Source: Lineus longissimus (Eukaryota; Nemertea; Pilidiophora; Heteronemertea; Lineidae). Taken from it: a stretch of DNA of 64,000 nt. Made by a program: the position numbers and the translations under genes. Under the pieces are notes generated by a model. The model did not search any database. It worked only from the letters and a program-made list of their open reading frames with translations, and had not been told where the DNA came from. Below are positions 43,623 to 53,773 of this stretch, piece after piece. Numbering within the stretch: position 1 is the stretch's first letter; the number at the start of each line of letters is the position of its first letter. The stretch lies in NCBI RefSeq assembly GCF_910592395.1, contig NC_088317.1, forward strand, positions 1,984,001-2,048,000, given 5' to 3'.

Positions 43623-46600
43623 CTTTGGTAAGTAAAGTGAGTTTGATTGATGGGAATAATGGTGACCAAATCGTATTCTTAGCCGACTCTCTCAGCTTAG
43701 AACTTGTCTTCTTTATTTCACACTATAGGCTATTCAAATTGAAATGTTCGGGTCATAATTCACAAATTCATTGGAGTTCTCAGTCGGGATGCTTTCTTCA
43801 AGAAAAATTTGCCTTGGACCACTCTTAACCATTTGAAGTTCAAATCATTCTCATTCTTGTAAACTCCCTTAAATTTTCTTGATGATATTCTTATGTTCCA
43901 ATATTGCAGGGTGCCAAACAAGATGGATGCCAGTACCAAAAATTCTGATTAGCAGTTCGGCAGCATGTGTTGCAACCCAAATCAAGTGTTCTCCCTCCCT
44001 GTACAGACTATCATCATCGGGAGCAGTCCAATCTTAAGTCGGCAGAAATCCATGGGAAGAAGGATGAGGAATTTGGCTTCTTCAGTTTGACTGATTTCCC
44101 GACTCCCTCCATAGGAGTGATATGGTTGCCTCCATTTTTAGTTATGGCCATTTGTAAAAGTGGCCATGACGGATGTTTTTGGCAAAGTGACTTGTGAGTC
44201 CATCAACTGATTTTGTAAACATGAGAAATACTACGGTACCCCAGACTACACCTATTGCTCCCTGGCCTGTGCTGCAGACTAGATTTATCTCATGGAATGC
44301 CGCCATGAGTGCTAACTTTTCAATCAAACTTCAAAAGATACAGTTTATAGCTAATGAGTTTTTGTGCTTTTCTGATGCGTCTGATAGATTTACCTGCCAA
44401 AATCCTAAAGTTTGCAATGGTGTGTTTTCACAATACCTGTGAGCTATGGTGTGAGTGCACACTTTCCTATCCATTGGATATTTTTTAGAAAATGACTGTT
44501 CCTGAGAGCAATTGAGCTCGTAAAGAGTCAAAGCTGGCCTCAGTAGACGGAGCTTTGTCAAAGCAAGCCTATTTTCCAATTCCTTATTTTCTAAATAGTT
44601 TCTTTCAAGGGGATGAAACAATGGGAACACTATTTCTCTGAAAGCTCTAACAGAAGTTTCTATTTCTGATGGGTTGAATAGAACCATGTCTTCCGACTTC
44701 GTTTGTTGTTGGGACAGCTCGTTTTGTTTTTATCAATTTTGGGGAAAGCTTTAATTCCAAATCTGCACAGTTCAGTTCAATGTGATTTCTGTATCGTATG
44801 AGACATTTGGTTGAAAGCGGGAATGGGTTGTGGTAGTCAGGAGCAGATGGCTTGAACCTTTTAAGGACTGCAGGCTACATCAGTTGCTACACTTAAGAGT
44901 AGATCACAGGAGCTGTCTGAAAAATTTGGAATTGTCATAACCTGTTGACATGACCATTTATTGAAGCCCTTGTTTTTGGAGAGTATAAAGCCAAGGTGTG
45001 GATAATGTGGAAGGTACACATTGACATACGGGTATCTGCAGATACTGATCTGCCTGGATTTTGGTTTTCCCCTTGTACTGGAGACCAGTATCGTCTATTC
45101 CATTCTTTGGCGTGTTATCACAGATTGTATCATCGACTCTGATCCAATCCTAGCTGGCCTTGAATTCCCATGTCTTCGTATACCACAGGGTGTTGAATAT
45201 ACTCTTGTTTTGAATTGAAATATTCCAGAAAAAAAGGAAGCTTTACACTAATGCAAAATAGAATAGAACTTTAAAACTAACAAGACTATTTTGTAACACT
45301 CTGTACATTATGCAGAAATGTAATGTGAATTTGACAACTTTGATTGGACTGGAGTAAGGGTGACATGTGTATATTGTGTAGATAGTTCTGTTAATTGATG
45401 ATGTAATTAAATAGAGAAACTGATATTGTTACGAGACAGATATGCAGCAAATGTAATGTAAAATGTTCTTTTTGCCTGGTTAAGTGTAATTCATAACCCC
45501 GGTTGGCCAGTTGATGATCATATTCAAATATTGGCTAGAAAGTTATTTTCCTAGTCTTTCCTTGTCCTTTGCCTGTAGGTGGATTTTCCCCTTTGTGCCA
45601 GTGTTACTACTAACGCTGATTGAGCAGCCGGGCCCTGGACTGTAGGAAAATACATCCAGCGATATTTTCCTTACCGGGGCATTTCAAAAGTGTGCTTGGT
45701 AAAGTATATCATAGGGAGCTTGCCTTTTCATTGATAACCTTTCTGTTTCCCTTTCGTGCCTGAAAAATTAAGCACTGGTTCAAATTTATGTTTGACACTG
45801 TCAAGTAAATAAGAGGAATATGGATATGTCTATGGCCTTCGTTCTAAAACTGATCAGGAACTCCCCTTGTTTCGGGTCTAAAGTATAGTTATTATCATTG
45901 TTTTAGTTTTATTGTTAATACAGACAATTTCCCACTGAGGGTTCAGAGAATTTGGATAAATGAGCAATCTTGATATTTTCAATCAATTGTTTGACAAAAA
46001 GTTGTGAGGTTGGACACCATGTTGAAAGGATTTTAAGTTGATAAGACTCATTACAACTTGTCCCAAACTGAAAACAGTTCAGTCCTCTTTATGAAAGTGT
46101 GTTTCAACAAATCAAAAATTCCCATTTGACGTATCTGTAGCGATTTTGTGTTTCACCGTTGTAGGATTTCAGCATACGTCGTGTGTAAAATCGATTCGGA
46201 TACCTCATACTTGAGCCATTTTTGATTTGTCGAACATTGTCAAACAAGCTTGCAATGTGTTGTGATGTTCTGTACATAAAACAAGACACAATGAGTAAAA
46301 TTGTGGCCAAAATGGTTGCAGCGTCTGCAGTGATCAACCTGAGTTGGGGGCCACTCTTTAAGTATGTTGCCCGCATGTTCTGAGGCTGCCTGAAGCCTAT
46401 CATAGCCAAGTAAAACATCACAGTCGCTGTTACTCCTGGTTTTGAGTTTTTCTCAAAATAAAAAGTTGAAAGAATGATGCAATCTGAATACCATATCTCA
46501 AGCGCATTCACGTACATACTTACAGGGTGGACCGAAAGTGTTAGGTTGTTGTTATTTTTGTGTATATTATGATGTTTGGTAATTGCAGTGATTTTACATT

Positions 46601-48150
46601 TAATTATGGTCATAGTTAGTAGAGATCAATTGAACGATATATAAAGCCATATCATTATTTTGTTTGACCCTGTAATATTTGATTGAAGCCCATTCACCAA
46701 TTTGCAGGGATAACTTCTGATCAACTGAGTCAGCATTGTTATACCTTAGATAGTGTGACGTTATCTCCTCTTCAGCACCATCCAATGGAAATGAAGAAGC
46801 CGTTACATAAAAGGAGAGGTTGAAACGCCCCGATCAAAATCCTTTCTTACGTATTTGAAACATTTTAATCAATACTGAATCGTCCCTCTTAACTTTGGAA
46901 TTTCCGAAAAAAATCATGTAACATGCTCGTTTTTGAACAGCTGTTGGAGTGATAGTCTGTGTCAGTTAGAAAATTGCTTCAATGTGTCAGATTTGGTTTC
47001 AATACATTGCACGTATGCTATTTATTGCAAGTTGAAAAAGCATAAAGGATCACTAGGACTTTATAATTAGCAAGTTACCGTATTGGCCCTTCGTGCATGT
47101 GACACACATGCCGATTGTATAGTAAATAAAATATGAACATTGTGAATATTGTAAAAACGTACCACCATTTCTATCATGTGTGGTTTACCCTTAACTGGAT
47201 GCGAGAATATACACTGCACTGTAGATAATGTACAGATAGCATGCGTCTGGTTTGGGTGGCCATATTTGCTTACATATCATTTTCGACTGCGATCAGGGGT
47301 TGATCAAACAACTTTAGTTTAGCAAATTATCTTAACCCTGTTAAGTTGGATCCTGTAGTTGTGAGTGTATACATACGACATGTGGTGGCACCAGGTGGGG
47401 AGTAGGGACATCATCCTCCTGGCCACCAAAATCCTGTGCCCAAGTTGTACGTTTAAAGCATGAACATTTTCAGTGTTTTCAGAATGTTCCTAAGACAGAA
47501 CTTGCTGACTCTTATGTACATTTGCTTATGGTCACTACATGTGAAGTGCTGAGTTGAAGTGCTGAGTTGAATTGGAACCTGTATTGTATATGACTGTGTT
47601 AGCATATGAAATGCTATCTGATCTCAATGTGACTATTGCTGACTGTGCTACTTGGTCAAAGTGTGATCTCAACTTCAATGTAATAGTTTCTTGAAGTTGG
47701 TTGTATACTGAAGTGAAATGGGCTTGAATATCGAGATATTTATTTGCAAATGCTTGGCGCAGTCCCTTTTACGACCCCTACTACTTCTTTGATATGTTTA
47801 AAAAAATATCCTTTCAAGTGATGCAAAACGAGGCGTATTTTTCTGAACCATGCACTTCCTGTCATCTTTCTGTGGGAATTTAACTAACTTGATAGTACCT
47901 TAACAGTACATTTGTGTAGGTGGGGGTACTCGGATTAATTTCCTATTCGACCATTCTAAACCTTACTAATTGAGCCCCTGTGTACAGATCCCCTCCCTGT
48001 CCAGCTTATATTCTAATCCCTGTAAATTAAGAGTTTGAACCCTGTATCATTTCAATATGTAAACAGTATATTGACAGTAAAAACATGTACTGTGTACTTT
48101 CTTGTAACTGAATTTCATGATCAAGAAACAAATAAAAGAGAAGTACAGTT
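43623..48150 (+). other. probable long 3'UTR of the kinase gene
   Basis: Right after the stop is a good donor (GGTAAGT, 43627-43633) and an acceptor TATTGCAG before 43911, so a 3'UTR intron is possible. AATAAA occurs at 47125 and 48131. Open frames here, including 169 aa on the minus strand at 46104-46613, show no recognisable domain. No other gene is visible. Confidence 0.45.
48131..48136 (+). terminator. candidate distal poly(A) signal of the kinase gene
   Basis: AATAAA followed about 25 bp later by a TGTGTTTTTTATT-type downstream element. A nearer AATAAA lies at 47125-47130. Confidence 0.45.
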
Positions 48151-48524
48151 CATCATTTTGGTGTGTTTTTTATTGCTGGGAGACTGTCTTAATGGGTATG
48201 AGTGACTGTCATCTGTCAATGATTTCCACTTGGAAGAGGATGTCCTTATAGAGGAAGTCACAAAAAGGAAGGATTGTCCCAGTGTCTATAGGAGAAAGTC
48301 GCATACGGGAAAGATTTCCAACTTGGAGGAGACTGTCCACGTGTCTTTAAGAGAAAGTCCAATATAGGAAAGATACCACTTGGAGGAGACTGTTCTCATA
48401 GAGACGTTTGTCTGTAGTTGGAAAGAGAATGCCACATGTAGGAATGATTTCCAGTTGGAGGAGATTGTCCTCTCATGACCAATAGAGGCAGTCATATCTT
48501 GGAAAGAGACAGACATCTCAAGGA

Positions 48525-48840
48525 AGCGAGTTTTTTTTTTACAGGTAGGTTCGTACCATTGTGTAGGCCTACATTGACAGCACAAAAAGACCAAATTTCC
48601 GAAGAGAAATTTATTATTAAAATAATTAAGTAAATGAGAAAAGCAATAAAGACAAAAAGTGCATAATTTTTTTGGGTCCTTCCGAGATTCGAACTCGCAC
48701 CATTTGTCAATGTGCATCGCTGATCTTGTTTACTGACTAACAACACGTGCGTTTACTTGATGACGTCAGGTGAAGTTACTGAGCTCTGGTTGGCTGTCAA
48801 TGTACACAATGGTACGAACCTACCTTTAAAAAAAACTCGC
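48525..48840. mobile_element. MITE copy 1 with ~25-bp terminal inverted repeats
   Basis: Starts GCGAGTTTTT...ACAGGTAGGTTCGTACCATT and ends with the inverse (AATGGTACGAACCTACCT...CTCGC). The interior carries an AT-rich part and a tRNA-like CGAGATTCGAACTCGCAC. Non-coding. Confidence 0.8.
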
Positions 48841-49123
48841 CTGGTAGGTTCGTACCATTGTGTACATTGACAGCCAATCAGAGCTCAGTAACTTCGCCTG
48901 ACGTCATCAAGTAAGAAACGCACGTGTTGTTAGTCAGTAGGCCTAAACAAGATCAGCGATGCACATTGACAAATAGTGCGAGTGCGAATCTCGGAAGGAC
49001 CCCAAAAAAATTATGCACTTTTTGTTTTTATTGCTTTTTTTCAGTTACTTAATTATTTTGATAATAGATTTCTGGCTGTCACTGTACACAATGGTACGAA
49101 CCTACCTGTAAAAACACCCTCGC
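48838..49123. mobile_element. MITE copy 2, inverted relative to copy 1
   Basis: Same terminal repeats (GGTAGGTTCGTACCATTGTG and inverse). The interior is the reverse complement of copy 1, including CACGTGTTGTTAGTCAGTA and GCGAATCTCGGAAGGACCC. The two together make a ~600-bp foldback. Confidence 0.85.
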
Positions 49124-49524
49124 CTCCAGGAATGAATACAACCTGGAGGAGACTGTCCTCATGTCTATTGGAGACAGGCATACGTTTGAAAGACAGTCAT
49201 CTCGAGGCATAAATACAACTTGGAGGAGACAGATAGAGACAGTCGTCTGTTCGAAGGAGACAGACATCTTTTGGAAGGATTCCCACTTGGAGGAGACTGT
49301 CCTCATGTCTATTAGAGACAACCATACGTTGGAGAGACATCTCTAGGAGTGCTTCCAACTGGAGGAGACTCTCTTTGCCTCTTCTGTCTCAAGCTTTGCA
49401 GCAGCCAACAAGCACTGAAACAATACAGACTTCAAAACCACCAAAGATCTTTTTATTCGATACTAACAACACAGTACAGCTTTCTTGTTGACAGAATGCA
49501 CAATGTCAACAATTTACTCTACCT

Positions 49525-49566
49525 ATCCAAATCTGGTCACTTTAAAGTTTCGATCAGATTTTTCAT
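49525..49566 (-). promoter_or_regulatory. SECIS element of GPx-a (candidate)
   Basis: On the minus strand: ATGA (49566-49563), 12 nt, an unpaired AAA, a 10-nt A/T apical loop, then the return strand and GGAT (49528-49525). AAATCTG pairs with CAGATTT, then one mismatch and three further pairs, and the ATGA/GGAT ends form the non-Watson-Crick GA quartet. The form matches a eukaryotic type I SECIS. It lies about 330 nt beyond the stop of a gene with a Sec UGA; a sister element occurs at 52440-52480. Confidence 0.85.
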
Positions 49567-49867
49567 GTAGTGTTCAAAGTATGTTAAAAAGGTTTGTGGA
49601 CTATAACATTTTAAATGGGTTCTGAAGTTTTTGCATAGCCAGGAGAAAGTAAACTACTCCTCATACAGTGAGATAGAATAAATAGCCAGAATAAGAATAC
49701 AGATAGAGCAAGTTGTATGAATTAAAGGGTCCAAGACCAAGAACAAATTCTGTCTGAAAGTTGTTGCTATATTAGATTAATGTTAGAAATCTTGTGAAAG
49801 TTACAGGCAAAGGGTTGCCACAGACACACTTGGGCCACCCCGCGGAAATAATCACAAAATATATGTC

Positions 49868-49873
49868 TTTATT
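49868..49873 (-). terminator. early AATAAA in GPx-a 3'UTR
   Basis: AATAAA on the minus strand only ~22 nt after the stop codon and before the SECIS. A further AATAAA at 49452-49457 lies beyond the SECIS and would keep it. Confidence 0.5.
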
Positions 49874-49894
49874 CATAAAAATACATTTGTAATC

Positions 49895-51291
49895 CTATTC
49901 TTCCTTCAACAGTTCATCAACAAGAGCTGTAACCTCAGGGGCGTCGGGCGCGATGTTGTCTTTGATGCGGTACCTGACAACGCCTCGCTTGTCGATCAGG
50001 AACTTCTCAAAGTTCCACTGGACGTCCGTTGTCCTTATAGGGAGCCAGAACAAGTGATAAGGCGCGCCTGGGTCTATGGTGTTGGACACCGGGGGGCACC
50101 GGCTCTAGAATAAAGTAAACAATGATGTAATCATGCTGGCGTATAAAGTGTGTGACGACAACCTCCCATCAGGACACTGGGTGATATGAATAAAGACTAG
50201 CAAATGCTTTTATCTAAAACTCCATGTACATTTACACTAGGCCTTTCTGTACAAAATTGAAGTAAAAGCATTTGCTAGTCTTTATTCATATCACCCATTG
50301 TCGCATTATCACTAAACCGGTAACCAGGATAGATATAAAGAGTTACATCGTAAACAAGCAAAGAAATCCGTTCACAGGTATCAAGTCATGTTAAAACGCC
50401 AGACTAAAACATCAAGGGGTCATTAAGGGATCAAGCTTGTAATAAAATGGAGAGCCACTGCATCCGTAGCGTAATAGAGGCGTATCTTACACTCCTGACG
50501 CAGTGGATTAGTTGCGTCCTGTCAATTAGAAAATGGACTGACTGCGCGGAGCCTTATTGTCGGCGTATCTCGTATAGTTACCTTGATGAAAGTGTAGAAC
50601 TTGCTTTCATTTGCTCCATTAATCTCCATCCTTTCGGTGAGGTTGAAGAAAGGTTCATATCCATCGCCGGGTCTGACGTATTTGAGGCCATTTTTGATTT
50701 CCTCGAGGTTCGCCCCGGGCTCTTCGAAGCCGAATTGATTGCAAGGGACGCCGAGCGCCCTGAAGTTGTCGTCGAGTTTTGTTAGAAGTGCATTCAAGCC
50801 GTGGTATTGGCCAACAGTCAAGCCTGAAATAATGGCAATGACACGGATGTAGTAATGATGATGAATATACAAATTATGATAAATATGGGGCATGGTTGTT
50901 GATATCGGAAGACGCTCATATGGCGTTCTGCTCCCACATTAAAGTAAAGTGTTCTTTTCCAAACATGCAAATATTCCCCCAAGGATATTTTTCGGGCTGT
51001 GAAAATGATACGCCCCACTTCACCGTTCCTTCAGTGGTCCATGAGGACAACGAGACACCAGTCACAGACTTGCTAAATATGTCTAAACTCACCTCAGTAA
51101 GTGGCGACATTGATCAACATCACAACCTTTTTCCCATACTCCCCGGGCGAAACGCCCAGAAGCGAAAAATCCACAACTTGGTCGTCCTTGTTATCGCATT
51201 TCTTGATCCCCTTAGCCAGCTCCGTCGCCGCTCCTCCTGTCCATGCGGTCAGAAGGACCATAAAGCTGGCCCATAGTTTTATACCGCTCAT
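49895..51291 (-). CDS. GPX: secreted selenocysteine glutathione peroxidase, GPx-a
   Basis: Reduces hydrogen and lipid hydroperoxides with glutathione or thioredoxin. Exons (minus): 51291-51093, 50823-50582, 50104-49895; 651 nt, 216 aa if the in-frame TGA at 51096-51094 is read as selenocysteine. The N-terminus SGIKLWASFMVLLTAWTG is a signal peptide, so the enzyme is probably secreted like GPx3. Catalytic tetrad: Sec66 (NVATYUGLTVGQY), Gln96 (VPCNQFG), Trp177 and Asn178 ([10 protein letters not shown]). Without recoding, the protein would stop at residue 65 just where the active site begins, while the two downstream exons stay open and conserved. A SECIS-like hairpin lies in the 3'UTR. A paralog in the same orientation is 1.4 kb upstream. 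Confidence 0.95.
50178..50297. mobile_element. 120-bp MITE with perfect 35-bp terminal inverted repeats
   Basis: TGGGTGATATGAATAAAGAC begins the left arm (50178-50212) and its exact complement ends the right arm (50263-50297), with a 50-bp centre. In GPx-a intron 2. Perfect arms suggest a recent insertion. Confidence 0.85.
51094..51096 (-). other. UGA selenocysteine codon of GPx-a
   Basis: TGA at codon 66, one base before the exon 1 donor (TGA-G|GTGAGT). It aligns with the catalytic Sec/Cys of all GPx proteins. Confidence 0.92.
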
Positions 51292-52439
51292 GATGGCGTC
51301 CAGGCTGCGTGTGCCCGGATCGGAGATATGATTGCTGAGGACAAATAACGCTCGTCGATGAAATGATGGGATGGTCTTTTTGTCGACCTCATACATCGTC
51401 AGTGATAGGCCCAGCTCCCGGCGTCCAGTATAGAATATGTTATCCTGGGATGTAAATACAATTTTTTTGAATATGATTGACCATCTGTCAGAAGGATAGG
51501 CTTTCACATGTAAATACTGTCATGCCGCACTGATGATCAATTCGGTGGGCAAATATACGGGAGCTATTCAGGACAGTGCAACTGTTCATCACACTCTAAT
51601 GTCTCTCGAGCTCATCCTGAACTTCAGTGCAACATTTGGCACTATGTAGCTGATGTAACAGTAACGCGTGCAATGGGAGGAGCATACGATTGACTATTCT
51701 ATTCGAGGATGCTCCGAGCTAGCTGTGACTTTATTTTGCGCTGAAACTTACGCCGTACGCCGAACATAACAGGCCCGAACCGGATAAGTCAGATTAAGTA
51801 ATGCAGAGTGGCCGGTAGGAGCGCTAGACTCTCCTTTCTCGTCGTATATCACGGAACGATTCGTTTATCCGCAAGCGAAGAAACTCGACTAGGCAGTTTG
51901 TCGCAAAACATCCAAATACATGTACCTTACGAATCTGCAAGGGGCGCGTTAACGATAATGTTGCAAAATGAATGTAAAAATTGGTCGCATTGGTCGTAAA
52001 TATTGTCTTATTTTTCAAGATGAGAGTATGTTGATGATAAGAAAACGTAAACCAATGACAGACCAGTATTTCTTAAACCTTGCAAGTGTTTTGGGGTCCT
52101 TGAAACTCCTTATATCTATCAATGAAACCTCATTCCCGCCTAAGGTTTTGACCGGGCCGTCTAAAACTCCCCATTTTTTGGCGGGCTCTTCCCTTTAACT
52201 TTGAAGCTGGAGCTGGTTGTAAAGAGAGACTCAAAGAGAATGACATGATAAAACCTATGATGTTAGTGTAAAGTGAACCACTGTTCAATAAAGAAGAACG
52301 ATCCGTCGGCCGGGCCCGCCCATACTGAGAAAGACAAACGAAATGAAGTAACCACACAATGTTTTTTAATCTAGAATGCAACACATCATAGTCACCACTG
52401 GTGACAGAATGCACAATGTCACAATAACAACTATAGTTC
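51292..52439. other. spacer between the two GPx genes
   Basis: Holds the GPx-a promoter and 5'UTR and the last part of the GPx-b 3'UTR. The frame upstream of the GPx-a ATG stays open to 51507, but without a convincing signal or homology. No other gene seen. Confidence 0.6.
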
Positions 52440-52480
52440 ATCCGAATCTGGCCATTTCGAGTTTAGGCCAGACCCTTCAT
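52440..52480 (-). promoter_or_regulatory. SECIS element of GPx-b (candidate)
   Basis: On the minus strand: ATGA (52480-52477), an A, a ten-base-pair helix GGGTCTGGCC with GGCCAGATTC (two G-T pairs), a 12-nt apical loop TAAACTCGAAAT with the conserved A run, then GGAT (52443-52440). Matches the type I SECIS shape. Sequence on both sides (GAATGCACAATGTCA; AGTGTTCAA) is shared with the GPx-a element. Confidence 0.9.
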
Positions 52481-52732
52481 GGAGTGTTCAACATCTAGGA
52501 AAACTCTTGCGTGGCTCAATACTAGGCCTATAGCTATCCTATAAGGCAAGGACGATCAATGGATATATCAATGAGGTCCGGCTGGGTCATCCGGCTCATG
52601 ATGATACAGTTGAAAATATGCTGGTTTGGCATTTCAGATAAATGCTTGTTCTTCGTGGCTATGGTCGAGGTCCCAAATCAGTGATTTGATAAAGAAAACG
52701 CAATAATTGATGAGGTTCATAACACGATTGAT

Positions 52733-53773
52733 TTAATCATCGTCTTCTCTCTTCAATTGTTCGATGTGTTCTGTAACGTCTTCATCGTCTGGCAGTACGC
52801 TGTCTTCCATGCGATATCTCACACGGCCTTGTTTGTCAATGAGAAACTTCTCAAAGTTCCAAGCGACATCGTTCGTTGGAGGGAAATGGCTCTGAAGGAA
52901 GATTTGAAATGGTTATTCGAGTTGTTTAGATTTCTAGCTTACGCACATAAGAAAGAGCAACGGACCTAATTTGCTGGATCGATATAGACTTGGAACGTCA
53001 TTTTTGCATAAAGAACGAGAGAATAACCTGATGTAATTAATATCCAAGCTCAATATACCATTTGAATATCTCACTAACCTTTAAAAATGTGTAGAATTTG
53101 TTCTCCTTTTCCCCATTCACGTTCATTTTTTTCGTGAGCTCAAACTTGGGGACGAACCCACCACCGGGGCGAACGTGCTTGATCCCGTTGAGTATCTCCT
53201 CCAAGTTCTTCCCCGGTTCCTGTTGTCCGAACTGGTTACAGGGGACGCCGATAATCTTGAGGTCTGGACTGTATCTATCTATGAGTGCATTCAGATTATG
53301 ATACTGTTTCGTCTTGCCTGGAAAAATATGATGATAACGGCGGTGTTGGTGTGATTGGACATGGGACTGGGCCCCGCAACATATACGACAAACACAGTGA
53401 GGGCCTTCAAACAGTTTTGTTATTCAATTGATAGGGTCGGCCTACATTTTTAGATTAATCCCTATCTCACAGGGGTAAGGCACGTGCAGGATTGCGCTGA
53501 ATTCCCATTCCCCGCCTTCAACAGATAGCTGTTAGTAGTTACATAAATTCTATCCCAGATGGCGCACAATAAAATCGTCTTCACTGGGTGACCAAGTGAA
53601 CAGGGTGACAAACCTCAGAAAGTCGCAACGTTGACCACCATTACAACTTTCTTCTGATAATCTCCGGGAGACACCCCGAGGAGACCATAGTCCGCTCTCT
53701 GGCCACGACTTGGCTTACAGCTAGAAATACGGTTGGATAGGAGCCGAGAGGCCCACATACCCAGTCGAACCAT
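52733..53773 (-). CDS. GPX: selenocysteine glutathione peroxidase, GPx-b (shortened paralog)
   Basis: Tandem paralog of GPx-a. Exons (minus): 53773-53614, 53317-53079, 52891-52733; 558 nt, 185 aa with TGA at 53617-53615 read as selenocysteine. Exon phases equal those of GPx-a. Tetrad: Sec53 (NVATFUGKTKQY), Gln82 (VPCNQFG), Trp144 and Asn145 ([10 protein letters not shown]). Two differences stand out. The N-terminus [17 protein letters not shown] lacks the hydrophobic core and is Arg-rich. The start of exon 3 is 19 residues shorter, losing the segment that in GPx-a includes LFWLPI. The exon 1 donor is GTTTGT, weaker than in GPx-a. An upstream in-frame stop leaves 53773 as the only start. The SECIS hairpin is about 250 nt past the stop. 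Confidence 0.92.
53615..53617 (-). other. UGA selenocysteine codon of GPx-b
   Basis: TGA at codon 53 in the same place as in GPx-a, one base before the exon donor, with both later exons open and conserved. Confidence 0.9.

Larger units (their letters stand above)
48200..49380. repeat. degenerate ~50-60-bp minisatellite interrupted by two MITEs
   Basis: Units built on CACTTGGAGGAGACTGTCC and TCTATTAGAGAC repeat from about 48200 to 48520 and again from about 49125 to 49380. The two parts are one array split by the inverted pair of elements between them. Confidence 0.75.

Noticed and set aside
44331-44687. 118-aa minus-strand frame downstream of the kinase
   Set aside because: No domain or motif; AT-rich UTR-like composition.
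46104-46613. 169-aa open frame on the minus strand with a hydrophobic stretch
   Set aside because: The longest unexplained frame, but no recognisable domain, no splice-consistent neighbours, and it lies in the probable 3'UTR of the kinase; other chance frames of 130-140 aa occur in introns here.
48660-48720. Possible tRNA gene (GATTCGAACTC motif)
   Set aside because: B-box-like sequence only; no acceptor stem or anticodon arm, and the sequence is duplicated inside a MITE pair.
51094-51096. GPx-a TGA as a disabling stop making a pseudogene
   Set aside because: It falls exactly at the catalytic Sec position, downstream exons are intact and conserved, a SECIS-like hairpin is present, and the paralog has the same codon.
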